From NCBI GenBank assembly GCA_027491075.1, contig JAIXWX010000006.1:1-64000 (forward strand): a DNA stretch of 64,000 nt, in the 5' to 3' direction. Position numbers and translations under genes: made by a program. The notes beneath the pieces were generated by a model. The model ran no database searches, had not been told where the DNA came from, and worked only from the letters and a program-made list of their open reading frames with translations. Positions 9,113 to 16,988 of this stretch are shown here, one piece after another (within the stretch, counting starts at the first letter, position 1; the number at the start of each line of letters is the position of its first letter). The DNA comes from Flavobacteriales bacterium (GTDB lineage Bacteria; Bacteroidota; Bacteroidia; Flavobacteriales_D; Sanyastnellaceae).

Positions 9113-9617
9113 ATTGAATTGACCTTTGAACCAACTTTATCTGATCTAGATTAAAAGTAACTAGGTCATCAGATTGAGTGAAATAGTTTGAGTTTGGTCC
9201 TTTGATCATTCTAGAAAAATAATAGCTCACATGGGTCCCATCAGACAATCGACGATGGGCCAAAACAAAAAGACTATCTGACTCTACTATTTCATATTCG
9301 AAAACATCAGTAGAAACTAGTTCGCTCGTGATACTCTTCATTGTCCTAATCTCCTGAGTGACTTTAAATGAAAACTCCGTGCCTAAAGAAACTATTAGCT
9401 CCCCTGTGCTCTCCTTGAATACTATCATCGGCAAGTTGTGTTGAATCAATTTTTTCGGAAGTAAAACACTAAAGTTGAATGGGCCTTGTCTTACCAAAAA
9501 CAAACTATCGGATGTGGAATTAAAAGAAATGTCCCTGTCTTCTGAAGTTTGACCTGATTGATGGCATGCTAGAACGGAAATCGAAACAACTGCAAATAGT
9601 ATTATAAGTCTTTTCAT
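9096..9617 (-). CDS. Hypothetical lipoprotein
   Basis: A 173-residue protein with a lipoprotein signal peptide (MKRLIILFAVVSISVLAC, lipobox VLAC, lipidated Cys18) followed by a polar linker. The mature part looks beta-rich (FNFSVLLPKKLIQ, GELIVSLGTEFSFKV, SLFVLAHRRLSDGTH). No family is recognised; a small periplasm-facing or surface lipoprotein is all that can be said. The 3' end overlaps mce by 17 bp. It lies downstream of, and in the same direction as, the Rieske-like lipoprotein gene, 67 bases away. Confidence 0.72.
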   Translation of the reverse strand: MKRLIILFAVVSISVLACHQSGQTSEDRDISFNSTSDSLFLVRQGPFNFSVLLPKKLIQHNLPMIVFKESTGELIVSLGTEFSFKVTQEIRTMKSITSELVSTDVFEYEIVESDSLFVLAHRRLSDGTHVSYYFSRMIKGPNSNYFTQSDDLVTFNLDQIKLVQRSIQSIHPL

Positions 9618-9684
9618 ACTTTTAAGTTAGTCACTTTTTTTACGTAACAGACCTTCTAAAGGTTTCAATCCGACATCATCAACG

Positions 9685-10098
9685 CTAATTTGTGATCGTC
9701 AAATAAGGATTCTGGAACTCGGTGTTATAAAGCGTAAGCGCAAAATTCGTCGGTCCTCTAACAATTGATCCATCCTGAATCAACCATTGACTTCCAGAAC
9801 AGGGATCTTCTAAAATAATTCCATCTTCAGTGACCTCTACCCTGCAGTTGTCTTCTACATTGTAGGGACTATGACGTTCTATGGCCACAAACTCATCTTG
9901 CCCAGCTCTATACACAATTATTCCTTGCGATCCACCAATGATATACACGTATCCACTGGGAACAGAAATATCAAAATACTGGGGTTCATTAATGTTAATG
10001 ACAATATTTACACCCACTAAAGGAACTTGTGAATTGCGATCTCTGCAGGCACCTAGCACTAATAAGACAAGGCTGAAGAATATTAAGAAACGCTTCAT
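9685..10098 (-). CDS. Lipoprotein with a degenerate Rieske-like domain
   Basis: A 137-residue lipoprotein (lipobox LGAC, Cys18). The C-terminal half follows a Rieske [2Fe-2S] fold: a box I-like AIERH near residues 73-76 with Cys85 downstream, then DPCSGSQW at 98-105, followed by GSIVRGPTNFALTLY. That resembles the CPCHGS...G.v..GPa..L..Y ending of Rieske ferredoxins. By this alignment the cluster ligands are altered: Glu74 for Cys, Asp98 for Cys and Ser101 for His. Only His76 and the two disulfide-type cysteines (85, 100) remain, so it probably binds no cluster. Related lipoproteins are common in Bacteroidota; their role is unknown. A perfect -7 box lies 5 bases before its ATG. Confidence 0.75.
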   Translation of the reverse strand: MKRFLIFFSLVLLVLGACRDRNSQVPLVGVNIVININEPQYFDISVPSGYVYIIGGSQGIIVYRAGQDEFVAIERHSPYNVEDNCRVEVTEDGIILEDPCSGSQWLIQDGSIVRGPTNFALTLYNTEFQNPYLTITN

Positions 10099-10103
10099 AT
10101 CAT

Positions 10104-10111
10104 CAAAGATA
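10104..10111 (-). promoter_or_regulatory. -7 box (TATCTTTG) directly before the Rieske-like lipoprotein
   Basis: On the minus strand this reads TATCTTTG, an exact TAnnTTTG match, ending 5 bases before the ATG at 10098. If used, the mRNA would start at or within a few bases of the start codon. It lies in the short gap after tsaB. Confidence 0.55.
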
Positions 10112-10112
10112 A

Positions 10113-10784
10113 CTAAAGCAACGTTTTGGTAGAAACTCCGGCAACAAAGTCTTTCAAATAATAAGGCTCATAATAGGCTAAATCCTCATATTCCTTGGAC
10201 TCGTGCTTGATAAATGATGCAGCTACCATCATTGTAGCTGAGGGGAATACGTCGTATACGATCGAATAATTTTTTGGAAGAAGTGGAACAAGCTTTTCTA
10301 CACCTTCTCCAAAAATCAATACATGTTCCTTTTGATAATGAAAAAAATCTTTATCCACGACTACCGCGCTCGTTTCTTCTAATCTTTTTCCGTCTTTGTT
10401 AAACGTGCAGGTATATATTTCCATTCTCCTAGCGTCGATGACGGGAATATAAACATCTCCGACATGCAACCTGGATACATTTTCATATAAAAAGTCCAGT
10501 GTATTTATCGAAATAAGCGGAATGGATAAAGAGAAGCACAGCCCTTTTGCGGCTGCTACCCCGATTCTTAAACCGGTGTATGATCCTGGACCAGCGCTAA
10601 CAGCAACCGATTTCAGGTCTTTCAAATCCACCGCGTTTCTGCGCAACAATTCCAGTATGTTCGCGTGCAGCTTCTCTGCATGTGAATAGCCCATACCGCG
10701 TTCTTCTATACAGTCTAATAGAGTACCGCCTATGCCAAGCGCCACACTGCAGTTATGCGATGTTGTTTCTATGCATAGTATCAT
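10113..10784 (-). CDS. tsaB: tRNA threonylcarbamoyladenosine biosynthesis protein TsaB
   Basis: A 223-residue ASKHA-fold protein. It begins MILCIETTSHNCSVAL and contains SAGPGSYTGLRIG near residue 65, both TsaB/YeaZ signatures. TsaB pairs with TsaD and TsaE to make t6A at position 37 of ANN-decoding tRNAs; it is a scaffold/partner, not the catalytic Kae1-type subunit. Length is normal. Its start overlaps the stop of the efflux adaptor gene by 4 bp (ATGA), so it is probably translated from the same transcript although the functions are unrelated. Confidence 0.93.
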   Translation of the reverse strand: MILCIETTSHNCSVALGIGGTLLDCIEERGMGYSHAEKLHANILELLRRNAVDLKDLKSVAVSAGPGSYTGLRIGVAAAKGLCFSLSIPLISINTLDFLYENVSRLHVGDVYIPVIDARRMEIYTCTFNKDGKRLEETSAVVVDKDFFHYQKEHVLIFGEGVEKLVPLLPKNYSIVYDVFPSATMMVAASFIKHESKEYEDLAYYEPYYLKDFVAGVSTKTLL

Positions 10785-12088
10785 TTATCTTCTTCTTCCA
10801 ATCGTATTCTATCCTTATTACTAAGCTTCTTACTTACCTCTTCATAAGGACCAGTAATAACCTCATCTCCTTCATTCAGTCCTTCAGAAACATAAATAAA
10901 CTCATCGTCTTGTATGCCTGTTTTCACTACTCGCAGCTCCGCTTCATTGTTCGCGTTCTTCACAAAGACCACAATAAATGGGTCGGTTTTCAAAGATTCC
11001 TCTTTTTCTTTCTCAACGGATGCCGTGTCCTCTCTTGAGGTCACTGATTTAATTGGTACCGTGAGCACATTGAATACTTGCTCTGTTCGAATTTCTACGG
11101 TGGCGCTCATTCCTGGTTTAAAGGGGGAATAACCCTCTTCCTGACCTACCAACAAATCTTGGTAACTCTCCGGAAGCACGCGCACTTTCACACTAAAATT
11201 GGTGACTTCTGAAGACGAGATAGCCGAAGCACCGAGCGTATTCAAAGCCGTATTTCCTATTTCCGTAACTATTCCTTTGAACTTCTTATCACTAAATGCA
11301 TCAATTTCCACCTCAGCGGTATCACCCGCATTAACACGAACAATATCGCTTTCATTCACCTCAACATTTACCTCCATAGAGTTCAATGCAGAAATTTTCA
11401 TGATGATATCGCCGCTCATCATGCTATTGCCTAGGACGTTTTCACCTACCTCTTTGGTCAGGGCTGTTACGGTGCCGCGCATGGGAGAAAGAATGGTAGT
11501 TCTCTTCAAATTGTCCGTAGCTTCATTTCTTGTAGCCATAGCACTTTCAATGGAAAACTCCGCACTATTGATGCTTTCTTGAGCAGCAATCACTTCTGCT
11601 TTTGCGGTGAGGTATTGGCTTTCGGCATTATCAAACTCAGCCTTTGAGATGGCTTTTTCACTAAAAAGTTTCTTTTGTCTTTCAAAGTTGAGCTCTTGAG
11701 CCCGGAATTGTGCCTCTGCTTGCGCCTCACGCGCCTTGGCTCCCGCCAACGCTGCTTTCGCACTATTGAGCGCGGCCTCAGATCTGTTGACCGCCGCGAT
11801 GTATAGATCGGGATTGATTTTTACGAGTAGCTGACCCTTTTCTACAATATCCCCTTCTTTAACAGGCAATTCAATGATTTGGCCACTGACTTCCATTTGG
11901 ATCTTCACCTCCGACTCCGGTTGAAGCTTTCCACTGGCCGAAACGCGTTCTTCAAGACTACGGATTGAAGCCTTCTCGGTTGTTACCAATACTCCCTTTT
12001 TTCCACCCGACATGAGGGAAATGAGAACTATAACCAGCACTACTCCGCCGATTATAAACCACCATACTTTAGAACGTCTTTTCATCAT
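10781..12088 (-). CDS. Efflux periplasmic adaptor (HlyD/MacA-like membrane fusion protein)
   Basis: A 435-residue membrane fusion protein. It has an N-terminal membrane anchor (VWWFIIGGVVLVIVLISLM), then a split lipoyl/barrel-sandwich domain (SGQIIELPVKEGDIVEKGQLL ... TTILSPMRGTVTALTKEVGE). An alpha-hairpin rich in Ala/Glu/Lys lies between (about residues 100-185), followed by beta-barrel and membrane-proximal domains. The layout is MacA-like and fits a tripartite ABC- or RND-type exporter with the TolC-type channel encoded just upstream (4-bp overlap). The inner-membrane pump is not in this window, so the substrate is unknown. Two tandem ATGs (12088 and 12085) are possible starts. Confidence 0.9.
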   Translation of the reverse strand: MMKRRSKVWWFIIGGVVLVIVLISLMSGGKKGVLVTTEKASIRSLEERVSASGKLQPESEVKIQMEVSGQIIELPVKEGDIVEKGQLLVKINPDLYIAAVNRSEAALNSAKAALAGAKAREAQAEAQFRAQELNFERQKKLFSEKAISKAEFDNAESQYLTAKAEVIAAQESINSAEFSIESAMATRNEATDNLKRTTILSPMRGTVTALTKEVGENVLGNSMMSGDIIMKISALNSMEVNVEVNESDIVRVNAGDTAEVEIDAFSDKKFKGIVTEIGNTALNTLGASAISSSEVTNFSVKVRVLPESYQDLLVGQEEGYSPFKPGMSATVEIRTEQVFNVLTVPIKSVTSREDTASVEKEKEESLKTDPFIVVFVKNANNEAELRVVKTGIQDDEFIYVSEGLNEGDEVITGPYEEVSKKLSNKDRIRLEEEDK

Positions 12089-13518
12089 CTTATGTTTATT
12101 GGTTGCCCCATATAGAAATCTAAAATCTTTAATCGAAAAAGATAATCGTATTTGCTTCTCAATAGAGTCGCTCTTGCATTATCCAGACGAGCTCTTGAGT
12201 CGTTGTATTCAACAACGTTTGACACTCCTTGCTCAAATCGTTTCTCGGCCCACTGCATCGCCTGTTCGGATGCGCTTAAACTCGTGCGTGCGGCGTTGTA
12301 ATTTGCAAGTGCTGCGCGAGCATCAGCAAAAGCCCTTTCCACATTTTGTGTTAGTGTAAGCTTCGCTTGATCAAGTTGATACTGGGCATTCAAAGAATTA
12401 ATCTTCGCTCTTTGAATGTTTCCTCGAGAAGAAAAACCATTAAATAAAGGCACGGTCAAAGTAAAGAATAAACTCTGATTGACATTGTCGCGAAGCTGGC
12501 TTTCAAATGGTTTAATAGAATAATCATCAGCAGCGAAAACTGGTTGAGGTAAAGAAAACACCACTTGATTGCTTCCGAAAACTTGACCAATTGGAAAACT
12601 CAATGTGTCGGGTGATCCGCTCAAAACGCGGGCTGCACCGGAATATCCAGAGCCGTAACTATAGCTGGCATTGAGCTGTGGCATCGCTCCTGCCTTCGCA
12701 ATTTTATAATTCAAGTCTGCGGCAACAATTCCTGCCTCGGCACTTTTTATTTCGGGAAAATTTCTCAATGCCATGTCACGTATAACGTTAACATTTTCCA
12801 TGGCCTTCATGGATTCAATGTTATCGATCACTGGCACCTCTATGTCAAACTGAGCTCGTTCCTCATCACTAAGTTGCAAAAGCTGAATCAAAGAAAGTAT
12901 AGCAAGATTCAAGTTGTTCTCGGCAGCCACTCTGCTCGCTTCATCACTTGTTCGTGTTGCAAGCACATCATTCAAATTGCCTTCTGCCAATTGTCCAGCA
13001 TTTACCAACTTCGACAATCGGTCGACTTGTCTATCCGTATTCGCCAAATTTGTTTCCGCAATGGCCAATACTTCTCTATTCACCACCACATTCAAAAAAG
13101 CGCTCGCTACATTTAGCGCTATATCATTTCGCATCTGCTCCAAATTCAACTTCGATATTTCTTTGTTCACCGCCGCACGTTTGATAGTGTTCCATTGAGA
13201 GAACCCAGAGAAAAGATTTACAGAGGTGGCAATTCCGAAGTTATTACTTTGAATTCTTTCAGTAGCAAATTGATTGGTGAAAGGGTCGATTCGCTGACCC
13301 CAGTTGTATCCATGTCCACCTTGAGCATTCAAGCTGGGAAGCAATCCCCCATAAGCGACCATTTGGTCGATCTCGGCAAGAGAGATGTTCAACTCCGATT
13401 GCTTCACTGAAATATTATGATTCAGCGCATAGCGAACGCAGCTGTCCAGACTCCAACGATCTTGAGCGACCGATACAAAGGGAAAGAATAGAATTATCAG
13501 AACGGCAATGCTCCTCAT
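12085..13518 (-). CDS. TolC-family outer-membrane efflux channel
   Basis: A 477-residue protein with a signal peptide (MRSIAVLIILFFPFVSVAQ) and the two repeated outer-membrane-efflux-protein halves. The first has SVKQSELNISLAEID, with NVASAFLNVVVNREVLAIAETN in its helical hairpin. The second has NLNYKIAKAGAMPQLN-like sequence, SLFFTLTVPLFNGF, and the closing RFEQGVSNVVEYNDSRARL helix. It forms the trimeric outer-membrane exit duct for the adaptor encoded downstream. A perfect -7 box lies 22 bases before the ATG, so this is the first gene of a tolC-adaptor-tsaB transcript. Confidence 0.93.
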   Translation of the reverse strand: MRSIAVLIILFFPFVSVAQDRWSLDSCVRYALNHNISVKQSELNISLAEIDQMVAYGGLLPSLNAQGGHGYNWGQRIDPFTNQFATERIQSNNFGIATSVNLFSGFSQWNTIKRAAVNKEISKLNLEQMRNDIALNVASAFLNVVVNREVLAIAETNLANTDRQVDRLSKLVNAGQLAEGNLNDVLATRTSDEASRVAAENNLNLAILSLIQLLQLSDEERAQFDIEVPVIDNIESMKAMENVNVIRDMALRNFPEIKSAEAGIVAADLNYKIAKAGAMPQLNASYSYGSGYSGAARVLSGSPDTLSFPIGQVFGSNQVVFSLPQPVFAADDYSIKPFESQLRDNVNQSLFFTLTVPLFNGFSSRGNIQRAKINSLNAQYQLDQAKLTLTQNVERAFADARAALANYNAARTSLSASEQAMQWAEKRFEQGVSNVVEYNDSRARLDNARATLLRSKYDYLFRLKILDFYMGQPINIR

Positions 13519-13540
13519 GACTGTTTGCTTTTATTCAAAA

Positions 13541-13548
13541 CAAACATA
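13541..13548 (-). promoter_or_regulatory. -7 box (TATGTTTG) for the tolC-adaptor-tsaB operon
   Basis: The minus strand reads TATGTTTG, an exact TAnnTTTG match, 22 bases before the TolC-family ATG. I could not find a convincing -33 element. It lies in the 107-base gap after the OmpA gene. Confidence 0.5.
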
Positions 13549-13625
13549 TCACTTTCCCCATCGAATTGAAGCTTTAATTAGCTAGGAGGTAAAAGAAAAT
13601 GACGAAAGGAATGAATCGAGGATAG

Positions 13626-14360
13626 TTATAATCCGATAACTTCGATTTCTACTCGTCTATTGGCCTGTGTTTCCCAGTCCGTTGTTGGGTTTGGGAAGAG
13701 CATTTCTTTGTTTCCCGCCCCTTTGGTTACCAACCTTGTGGGATCGATGCCATGAGAAATGAGATAATCTCTCACGCTTTCTGCTCTTTTTTCAGAAGCT
13801 TTTCTATAGAACGCATCGCCTCTCTTTTCAGAGTCTGGTCCATTTGCATGGCCAATTACTCTAATTTTAACATTAGGATTTACGGTAAGAAACTCGATCA
13901 ATTCTTCTAAAGCAGGCGCTGACTTAAAATAGATTTCTGTTTGATCCCCTAAGAAAGTAATATCCTCAATTGATGTCTTAAGACCAACGGAAAGTGGCTT
14001 AAGAATTACCCACTCCTCGTGCATTTCCTTCTCATCGGGCCAAAACTTATGTGCGAAATACATGTATCCTTTTTTGACAACAGACACCGTGTATAATCGA
14101 TAGCTTTTTAAAATAAGGGTTGTATCTGAAACGCTTTTGAGGACAACCGGTTTTCTTGGGTTAAGGCCTTTAATAACAACATCAGCACTAGTAGGTGATT
14201 TGCTGATACCATCAATTATCTTGATAATCATTCGCTGGTCTTCGAATTCCAAACGCGTAGAATCGATAGCCTTTTCCGTAACGAATTGAGCAGAGAGCAC
14301 TGAACTCGCAACAAAAAAAACGAGAGAAAAAACAGTCGAAAGTGCAGACTTCATTTCCAA
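13626..14360 (-). CDS. OmpA-family peptidoglycan-associated protein
   Basis: A 244-residue protein with a signal peptide (through VASSVLSAQF). The middle is beta-rich (about 35-125: IIDGISKSPTSADVVIKGL). A C-terminal OmpA-like peptidoglycan-binding domain spans about 135-244 (VKIRVIGHANGPDSEKRGD, SEKRAESVRDYLISHGIDP, ANRRVEIEVIGL). The DxxxxxxxxxxLSxxRA-type diaminopimelate-binding core is recognisable as an RA-containing helix. It probably tethers the outer membrane to the cell wall. It is monocistronic, with an exact -7 box 48 bases upstream. Confidence 0.9.
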   Translation of the reverse strand: MEMKSALSTVFSLVFFVASSVLSAQFVTEKAIDSTRLEFEDQRMIIKIIDGISKSPTSADVVIKGLNPRKPVVLKSVSDTTLILKSYRLYTVSVVKKGYMYFAHKFWPDEKEMHEEWVILKPLSVGLKTSIEDITFLGDQTEIYFKSAPALEELIEFLTVNPNVKIRVIGHANGPDSEKRGDAFYRKASEKRAESVRDYLISHGIDPTRLVTKGAGNKEMLFPNPTTDWETQANRRVEIEVIGL

Positions 14361-14408
14361 AACGGATTAATAATTAAGATTTAAGTCTGCAAATTACAAC
14401 AGTTAGGC

Positions 14409-14416
14409 CAAAATTA
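14409..14416 (-). promoter_or_regulatory. -7 box (TAATTTTG) upstream of the OmpA gene
   Basis: The minus strand reads TAATTTTG, an exact TAnnTTTG match, 48 bases from the OmpA ATG. A second, one-base-short copy (TAATTTGC) lies between it and the gene, so the exact start site is uncertain. Confidence 0.4.
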
Positions 14417-14433
14417 CAAATTCAGACCAAAAC

Positions 14434-14673
14434 TTAAGATTTAAAGAACGCAGCTATCCTTTTTCTAAAAAAAACTATTCCGACCGTCAAAATGAGCAGA
14501 TAAGGTATTCCCATAAGATAGAGAATTCCAGAGTTCAACCCCTCTCCAATGCCTTTATCCACATTCTCAGTGGCACTTTCGGCGCTCGCTCTGCACATGG
14601 CGCATTGCGAATGAGCAACAGTTGTATTGAACCAAAAAAGGAACGCTATTAGGATCGAAAAAACTCTTTTCAT
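14434..14673 (-). CDS. Small membrane protein with CxxC motif at the end of the oxidase operon
   Basis: A 79-residue protein with an N-terminal signal sequence or helix (FSILIAFLFWFNTTVAHS), a QCAMCRA motif with a CxxC pair, a short Glu/Gly linker and one C-terminal membrane helix (LYLMGIPYLLILTVGIVFF) ending in basic residues. Small proteins of this type commonly sit next to the DUF420 gene in Bacteroidota oxidase operons. The CxxC in a probably periplasmic segment would suit metal or thiol handling during oxidase assembly, but that is inference. It lies 17 bases after the DUF420 gene. Confidence 0.7.
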   Translation of the reverse strand: MKRVFSILIAFLFWFNTTVAHSQCAMCRASAESATENVDKGIGEGLNSGILYLMGIPYLLILTVGIVFFRKRIAAFFKS

Positions 14674-14690
14674 AGATTAAAAATAAGTGA

Positions 14691-15248
14691 TTAACTATAA
14701 TAAGGACTAATCATTAGGTAAACAATCACTCCTGTCACCGCAACATAAAACCACACGGGCCATGTCCAACGGGCCAATTTTTTATGTTGAGCATACTCTC
14801 CAATCAAAGCTCTGTAAGCGGTGAATAGAATAAATGGAAGTATCAAACCCGCCAGCACAATATGAGATGCTAAAATTATGAGATACAGTGTGCGGTATGG
14901 TGAGTCCACTGGAAATTTCGTCTCCTCGGTGAGAATATGATAGGCAATATAACACACCAAGAAAAGGACTGAAAGTACAATGGCTGAGAACATTAGTCGA
15001 CGATGCATTACCCATTTGCCTTGCTTTACTGCCACTAAGCCATACACAAGCAACACGGCCACTGTTCCATTGATGGATGCATTCGCAGTGGAAAGCAAAT
15101 GAACGTTGAATCCCAAATCAACATCGAGTTTCAAGTATTTAAGGGCAACAACAGCTGCAAACACCACAACGGATGCAAGAAAAATCAAGAAATTGGCTTT
15201 CTTATCATTCTTAACCAACATGGGTTTTAGGTTAAATAAATGCTGCAT
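14691..15248 (-). CDS. DUF420 membrane protein (CtaM/YozB-like oxidase assembly factor)
   Basis: A 185-residue protein with about five hydrophobic helices. It has the family pattern NASINGTVAVLLVYGLVAVK, then MHRRLMFSAIVLS and LASHIVLAGLILPFIL with conserved His residues. In firmicutes the DUF420 protein CtaM is needed for maturation of heme-copper oxidases, probably at the heme A step. Its position behind SCO, CoxIV, CoxIII and CtaB genes supports the same role here. It is 3 bases from the SCO gene stop. Confidence 0.88.
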   Translation of the reverse strand: MQHLFNLKPMLVKNDKKANFLIFLASVVVFAAVVALKYLKLDVDLGFNVHLLSTANASINGTVAVLLVYGLVAVKQGKWVMHRRLMFSAIVLSVLFLVCYIAYHILTEETKFPVDSPYRTLYLIILASHIVLAGLILPFILFTAYRALIGEYAQHKKLARWTWPVWFYVAVTGVIVYLMISPYYS

Positions 15249-15251
15249 ATT

Positions 15252-15938
15252 CTACTTCTCCCTATTTAATTGTTTAATGTCTTCAAACAACTGATCTACA
15301 CTCTTTGTTGACGTTCCATCATAAATTCCGCGAAGTCGCATATGCTTATCCACTAGTGCGATTTTGTCACTATGAAAAAATCCGCCATCCGCGCTATCAC
15401 TGGGAAATGCGGTGAGCATATATCCATTCTCTGCTTGATAATAAATATCTTCCGCTTCTCCTGTTACAAAATTCCAATTACCTAGGTCTGCTCCCATTTT
15501 TGACGCATAAGCTTTTAAGGTATCCGGGTTATCTCTGACGGGATCCACTGTATGGGAGAGGAACTTTACTTGCTCCTTCAACCCAGCTTCAGTTACCATG
15601 CCCTGTAAACGCAGCATTTGTGCACTCATCATGGGGCAAATACTCGGGCAATGTGTAAAAAAGAAATCTGCCACAAAGATTTTTCCCAAATAGTCCCTAT
15701 GCGAAATCTCTTGGCCATCTTGATTGATAAATGAAAACCTCGGAATGGTATAGTAGACGGTGTCCGCCACCATGGTTTCATCTTCTCGTCTATTAAATTC
15801 AACCTCATGGTCCCCAAGAAATGGCAGTGCCTTACTCTCCTCGGATGCATGATCTTTATTAGCACATGCAAATAGAACAATACTGCAGCCAAGTGCAATG
15901 ATTGCCTTATTGAACCCCTTCGCTTGCCTTCTTTTCAT
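15252..15938 (-). CDS. SCO1/SenC-family copper chaperone (lipoprotein)
   Basis: A 228-residue thioredoxin-fold protein. The signal peptide ends in a lipobox-like LFAC (Cys25), so it is probably anchored as a lipoprotein. The copper site is intact: Cys97 and Cys101 in FTHCPSICPMM, and His189 in FFHSDKIALVD. SCO proteins deliver copper to the CuA centre of cytochrome c oxidase subunit II. The first 32 bases overlap the end of the upstream SCO-like gene in another frame, so the two are coupled. It is one of two SCO-fold proteins in the operon and the only one with copper ligands. Confidence 0.92.
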   Translation of the reverse strand: MKRRQAKGFNKAIIALGCSIVLFACANKDHASEESKALPFLGDHEVEFNRREDETMVADTVYYTIPRFSFINQDGQEISHRDYLGKIFVADFFFTHCPSICPMMSAQMLRLQGMVTEAGLKEQVKFLSHTVDPVRDNPDTLKAYASKMGADLGNWNFVTGEAEDIYYQAENGYMLTAFPSDSADGGFFHSDKIALVDKHMRLRGIYDGTSTKSVDQLFEDIKQLNREK

Positions 15939-16581
15939 TGTACTTTTTTAAATCCATTTCTTTCTTCAACAAAGCAATGTCTTCTTTTGCATCTTTCAAA
16001 TGATATTCTGTATTGCCATACAGCCCTCTAATCTTCGCATCAGGACCAATTAATCTAAAGATTGGTTCATTTTTTAAGTCTACGATACCAAACCCGTTTC
16101 GAAGGTAGCTCTGCATAGCTCCTTGATCCCCAGTGAGGTAAATCCACTTTCCAGGAAATTGATTGTATCGTACATTTTGCTCGATATACGGTTTTGTAAT
16201 GACGGGAGTATCGTGAGCACAATCTGTACTGAACGAAACGATTACAATATCTGGTTCATTTCTGTACCTAAAGTTGATATCCAATAGTCTTTGAGTAATG
16301 TTAGAAACGAACGGATCATTCAACGAATAAAAAGCCGCTACCCATACTTTCCCTTGGAGTGAGTCCAATGCAAAAGCATGCCCATTCTGATCCTTGAAGA
16401 CAAATGGAGGCAGATTGTAATCTGAATACTCCAAAGGAGATAAACTGCCAGGTTCAAAATACGGACAGGTTTTGAAATTATGCTTGCCTCCTACTCCGAA
16501 AAACAACAACCAGACTAGAGGAAACAAAAAAAGTATACCGGCTAAGCCAATATACTTTTTCCATTTATTTGAATTTGACAT
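15907..16581 (-). CDS. SCO-like thioredoxin-fold protein lacking copper ligands
   Basis: A 224-residue protein with an N-terminal membrane anchor (IGLAGILFLFPLVWLLFFGVG) and a thioredoxin-like domain in the same order as SCO (LPPFVFKDQNGHAF, LQGKVWVAAFYSLNDPF, IVIVSFSTD, FRLIGPDAKIRGLYG). Where SCO has CxxxC it has SLNDPF (about 86-91), and the conserved His is also absent. Copper chaperoning by the usual site is therefore not expected. It could be a redox-inactive partner of the true SCO encoded next to it. It lies between the coxIV gene (9-base gap) and the SCO gene (32-base overlap). Confidence 0.82.
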   Translation of the reverse strand: MSNSNKWKKYIGLAGILFLFPLVWLLFFGVGGKHNFKTCPYFEPGSLSPLEYSDYNLPPFVFKDQNGHAFALDSLQGKVWVAAFYSLNDPFVSNITQRLLDINFRYRNEPDIVIVSFSTDCAHDTPVITKPYIEQNVRYNQFPGKWIYLTGDQGAMQSYLRNGFGIVDLKNEPIFRLIGPDAKIRGLYGNTEYHLKDAKEDIALLKKEMDLKKYNEKKASEGVQ

Positions 16582-16590
16582 TCTTCTTTC

Positions 16591-16968
16591 TTAACGAAAT
16601 GTATTTTGCATGTTGAGAGTTGCAATTCCCTCTGTTAGTCCGATGAAAATTAAATACAGGATAAATAATGCATATGGTAACAATATCACGTACTTTAAGT
16701 TTCGACGTTCATCCCCTAAGTGCATAAAAATTAACACAATGTAGGCTGCTTTAACCAGGGTTAACACTATAAAGCTCAACTTTATCGCTTCCCACTCAAA
16801 AGTACCATTGCGTTTGAAAATCACACCCATAAATACTTCAACCACCGTAATAGCGGTTAACAGCAGGGTCACAGTATACAATTTCTTACGAATCTTCTTT
16901 CCATCCTCTTCTGAGTGACGGGCATTCACAGCATAGCTGTCGTTTACAATTAAATCATCTCTTTCCAT
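16591..16968 (-). CDS. Cytochrome c oxidase subunit IV (caa3-type)
   Basis: A 125-residue protein with three membrane helices (about 32-50, 63-84 and 91-112) and the family pattern IVLTLVKAAYIVLIFMHLGDE in helix 2, where LVKA and FMHL are typical of prokaryotic subunit IV. It is a small stabilising subunit of the heme-copper oxidase in the inner membrane. It lies 20 bases after the longer coxIII gene in a consistent oxidase operon. Confidence 0.88.
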   Translation of the reverse strand: MERDDLIVNDSYAVNARHSEEDGKKIRKKLYTVTLLLTAITVVEVFMGVIFKRNGTFEWEAIKLSFIVLTLVKAAYIVLIFMHLGDERRNLKYVILLPYALFILYLIFIGLTEGIATLNMQNTFR

Positions 16969-16988
16969 GGTCTTTGCTGTTTAGAAAA

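Noticed and set aside
11199-11582. A 127-codon open frame on the + strand inside the efflux adaptor gene, and many similar antisense frames elsewhere
   Set aside because: They lie wholly within strong, recognisable genes on the other strand, have no family similarity by eye, no promoter and low-complexity Ser/Thr/Leu composition typical of shadow frames.
12085-13518. A complete tripartite efflux operon with pump
   Set aside because: Only channel and adaptor are present; the next gene is tsaB. No ABC or RND pump gene lies nearby.
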